From an uncultured Lysobacteraceae bacterium (GTDB lineage: Bacteria > Pseudomonadota > Gammaproteobacteria > Xanthomonadales > Rhodanobacteraceae), in the NCBI GenBank assembly GCA_946482585.1, contig CAMLSI010000254.1, forward strand, positions 1 through 7,568: a stretch of DNA of 7,568 nt. The letters are read 5' to 3'. Within the stretch, counting starts at the first letter, position 1. The number at the start of each line of letters is the position of its first letter. The translations under genes and the position numbers were made by a program. The notes beneath the pieces were generated by a model, which saw nothing but the letters and a program-made list of their open reading frames with translations, did not search any database and was not told the DNA's origin. This document shows, one piece after another, positions 5,005 through 7,568 of the stretch.

Positions 5005-5793
5005 TCAGAGCGATTGCATGCGCCCGCCGTCGACGGGCAGGTTGATACCGTTGATGTAGGCGGCCGCGGGCGACGCGAGGAACGCGATCGCCGCGGCGAT
5101 CTCGGCAGGCTCGGCGAACCGTGCGGCCGGAACCGTCGCGAGCATGGCCTGTTCGATGTCGCGCCGGCTCTTGCCGGTGGCCTGCATGCGGTCGCGCACG
5201 ATCTGGTCGAGACGCTGCGTGCGCGTATAGCCGGGCAGCACGTTGTTGACGGTGATGCCGTGCGGGCCGAGCTCGGTCGCGAGCGTCTTGGCCCAGCTCG
5301 CGACGGCGCCGCGGATCGTGTTCGAGACGCCGAGGTTCCGGATCGGTTCCTTGACCGAGGTCGAGATCACATTGATGACGCGGCCGAAGCCGGCTTCGCA
5401 CATGCCCGGGAGCACGCTCTGCAGCAATGCGTGGTTGGCGAGCAGGTGGTGGCGGAACGCATCGACGAACGCATCGGCCTGCGCCGACTGGGCCGGGCCC
5501 CCGGGCGGGCCGCCGGTGTTGTTCACGAGAATGTGGAAGGGTGCCGCATAGGAAGCACTTTCCACTTTGCGTCGCAGCAGGTCGCCGTCGGCCATGTCCG
5601 CGGCGATGAAGCCATGGTTCTGTGCCGCATGCAGGCGCGGCAACGCGGCGGCGACCTCGGCCAGGGTTTCGGCATTGCGCGCGAGCACCGTGACATCGGC
5701 GCCCAGCAGCGCGAGCTCCTGCGCCGCGGCGCGGCCGATGCCTTGCGATGCGCCGCAGACCAGCGCGTGACGGCCGTTCAGGTCGAGCTGCAT
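5005..5793 (-). CDS. Divergent short-chain dehydrogenase/reductase (FabG-like fold)
   Basis: The 262-residue cytosolic protein has the classical SDR layout: glycine-rich turn G-A-S-Q-G-I-G at 14-20, acidic A-D-M at 65-67 after the third strand, N-N-T-G-G-P-P at 91-97, a serine strand at 140-146 and the C-terminal P-V-D-G-G. The catalytic Tyr-x-x-x-Lys is absent: counting 13 residues from Ser144 gives Ser157-Asn-Thr-Ile-Arg161. This matches a known SDR-like group (the BKR_like_SDR_like type in domain databases), which lacks a perfect catalytic tetrad, so dehydrogenase activity should not be assumed. The start at 5793 is secure: GGAGG lies 5 nt upstream. The gene is 62 nt past the acidic-protein stop and 259 nt before the membrane-protein gene, so it may be a single-gene unit or the tail of the asnS operon. 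A role beside the kynurenine-pathway genes is possible but unproven. Confidence 0.9.
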   Translation of the reverse strand: MQLDLNGRHALVCGASQGIGRAAAQELALLGADVTVLARNAETLAEVAAALPRLHAAQNHGFIAADMADGDLLRRKVESASYAAPFHILVNNTGGPPGGPAQSAQADAFVDAFRHHLLANHALLQSVLPGMCEAGFGRVINVISTSVKEPIRNLGVSNTIRGAVASWAKTLATELGPHGITVNNVLPGYTRTQRLDQIVRDRMQATGKSRRDIEQAMLATVPAARFAEPAEIAAAIAFLASPAAAYINGINLPVDGGRMQSL

Positions 5794-5803
5794 GAAAACC
5801 TCC
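5788..5803 (-). promoter_or_regulatory. Strong ribosome binding site fixing the SDR start
   Basis: On the minus strand GGAGG is followed by TTTTC and ATG, the best Shine-Dalgarno sequence in the window. It shows that translation of the SDR gene begins independently of the asnS-coupled pair. Confidence 0.8.
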
Positions 5804-5855
5804 GTTGCCTTGTGGCCTGCGAGCCTATCGTTTCCGGATCGGCTGCCTGAGGCCG

Positions 5856-6209
5856 CTAGCCGATGCCGCGGGCGATCTTGTGCACCATGCGCGGCAGCAA
5901 TTCCTCGTCGCTGTCGCCGCGAGGCACGTCCATGGTGTCGAGATCGAAGCCCATGATCGCCGCGTCTTCCTCGTCGAGTCCGTCGAACTCGCGGAAATCG
6001 GCGTCGAGCAACGCCATGCGCGCGGCGGTCTCGTCGTCATAGCGCAGATATTCGCCGGTCGCGCCGAAGACCTCGGCGATGCCGCTGTCGAAGATGTCCA
6101 GGCGCGACCAGATCAGCGTGTCGCCGAAGCCGGCGCACCACCAGTAGGACTGCGCGCGCTGTTCGTGCGTTGCCTCCACGGCGTCGCCGCGGTCGATGTC
6201 GTCGCTCAT
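5856..6209 (-). CDS. Small acidic protein of unknown function, coupled to the asnS operon
   Basis: The product has 117 residues. It has no signal peptide or membrane segment and is strikingly acidic: 29 Asp/Glu against 10 Arg/Lys by my count. The charge is concentrated at the N-terminus (S-D-D-I-D) and in 75-105 (D-G-L-D-E-E-D and D-S-D-E-E). A central aromatic stretch (S-Y-W-W-C-A-G-F-G at about 21-29) suggests a folded hydrophobic core, so it is unlikely to be fully disordered. I do not recognise the family. The ATG overlaps the stop of the preceding membrane-protein gene by 4 nt (ATGA), a standard sign of translational coupling, which also fixes the start. The acidity could suit a partner-binding or DNA-mimic role, but this is conjecture. 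Confidence 0.75.
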   Translation of the reverse strand: MSDDIDRGDAVEATHEQRAQSYWWCAGFGDTLIWSRLDIFDSGIAEVFGATGEYLRYDDETAARMALLDADFREFDGLDEEDAAIMGFDLDTMDVPRGDSDEELLPRMVHKIARGIG

Positions 6210-6511
6210 ACCAGCACTCCAGTCATACGCAGAAGCAGCAGCACGGCGGCACAGGCGCCGCCGATCGCGATGGCCCAGGCCGCAATGCTGCCCGGGAACG
6301 CGAGGAACCGCAGGTTCTGGTCCGGCGACGCCTGCCAGGCGAAACGCAGGAACCAGCCGAACGCGCGCGGCGAGAACGGCGTCGCCCCCATGAGCGGGCG
6401 ATCCTGCGGATGGCGGTCGCGCAACTGCGTCGCGACCAGCGGCCAGCTCATGACGTAAGCGGTGAGGCCGAAGATGGCGAGCCCGAGCGCGAGCAGCAGC
6501 AGGAACAGCAT
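6206..6511 (-). CDS. Small two-helix membrane protein, coupled to asnS
   Basis: The 101-residue product has an N-terminal hydrophobic helix (about 2-22), a polar, basic and aromatic loop (about 26-72, including L-R-D-R-H-P-Q-D-R and R-F-A-W-Q) and a second helix (about 74-95). The ATG follows the asnS stop with one intervening base (TGA-C-ATG), so translation is almost certainly re-initiated by ribosomes finishing asnS. Its own stop overlaps the next gene. I do not recognise the family with confidence; the terminal helices around a 50-residue charged loop recall UspB-like small membrane proteins in layout only. The tight coupling implies production in fixed ratio to AsnRS, but no link to tRNA charging is visible. 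Confidence 0.75.
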   Translation of the reverse strand: MLFLLLLALGLAIFGLTAYVMSWPLVATQLRDRHPQDRPLMGATPFSPRAFGWFLRFAWQASPDQNLRFLAFPGSIAAWAIAIGGACAAVLLLLRMTGVLV

Positions 6512-6512
6512 G

Positions 6513-7568
<1,056 letters not shown>

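Noticed and set aside
4924..5850. 308-codon plus-strand frame opposite the SDR gene
   Set aside because: It has no recognisable domain; the opposite strand has a clear SDR with a strong ribosome binding site.

Overview
The window comes from a G+C-rich proteobacterial chromosome. Every gene I can support lies on the minus strand, so transcription runs from right to left. The proteins suggest a gammaproteobacterium of the Xanthomonadales type (Xanthomonadaceae or Rhodanobacteraceae): the asparaginyl-tRNA synthetase and the Can-type carbonic anhydrase look gammaproteobacterial, and genes for bacterial kynurenine breakdown are common in that order. This placement is an inference from sequence, not a search result.

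Layout in the direction of transcription. (1) 7568-5856: the C-terminal three quarters of asnS, then two small genes coupled to it very tightly (a 1-nt spacer, then a 4-nt ATGA overlap). They encode a two-helix membrane protein and a very acidic cytosolic protein, both of unknown function. (2) 5793-5005: a short-chain dehydrogenase/reductase relative with its own strong ribosome binding site. It keeps the Rossmann fold but lacks the usual Tyr-x-x-x-Lys pair. (3) 5004-4746: a 259-nt non-coding gap with several perfect inverted repeats and one spaced direct repeat. (4) 4745-2684: a four-helix membrane protein of unknown function, followed by an aldehyde dehydrogenase of the 2-aminomuconic 6-semialdehyde type. 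(5) 2589-1936: a beta-class carbonic anhydrase (can). (6) 1801-42: a secreted protein with an EreA/ChaN (Tiki)-like core, followed after 8 nt by a RidA-family protein of the 2-aminomuconate deaminase type. A further gene may begin at the extreme left edge.

The clearest functional link is between the aldehyde dehydrogenase and the RidA protein. They fit two consecutive steps in the lower kynurenine (tryptophan or 2-nitrobenzoate type) pathway: 2-aminomuconate semialdehyde to 2-aminomuconate, then deamination to the 4-oxalocrotonate level. The SDR relative may belong to the same group. The carbonic anhydrase and the secreted protein sit between the two pathway genes, which is not explained by known chemistry, although CO2 released by the upstream decarboxylase offers a possible reason. 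I see no RNA genes, mobile elements, CRISPR arrays or phage genes, and no convincing new defence or mobile system. The least explained parts are the secreted EreA/ChaN-like protein, the catalytically divergent SDR, the asnS-coupled pair, and the structured gap at 4746-5004.
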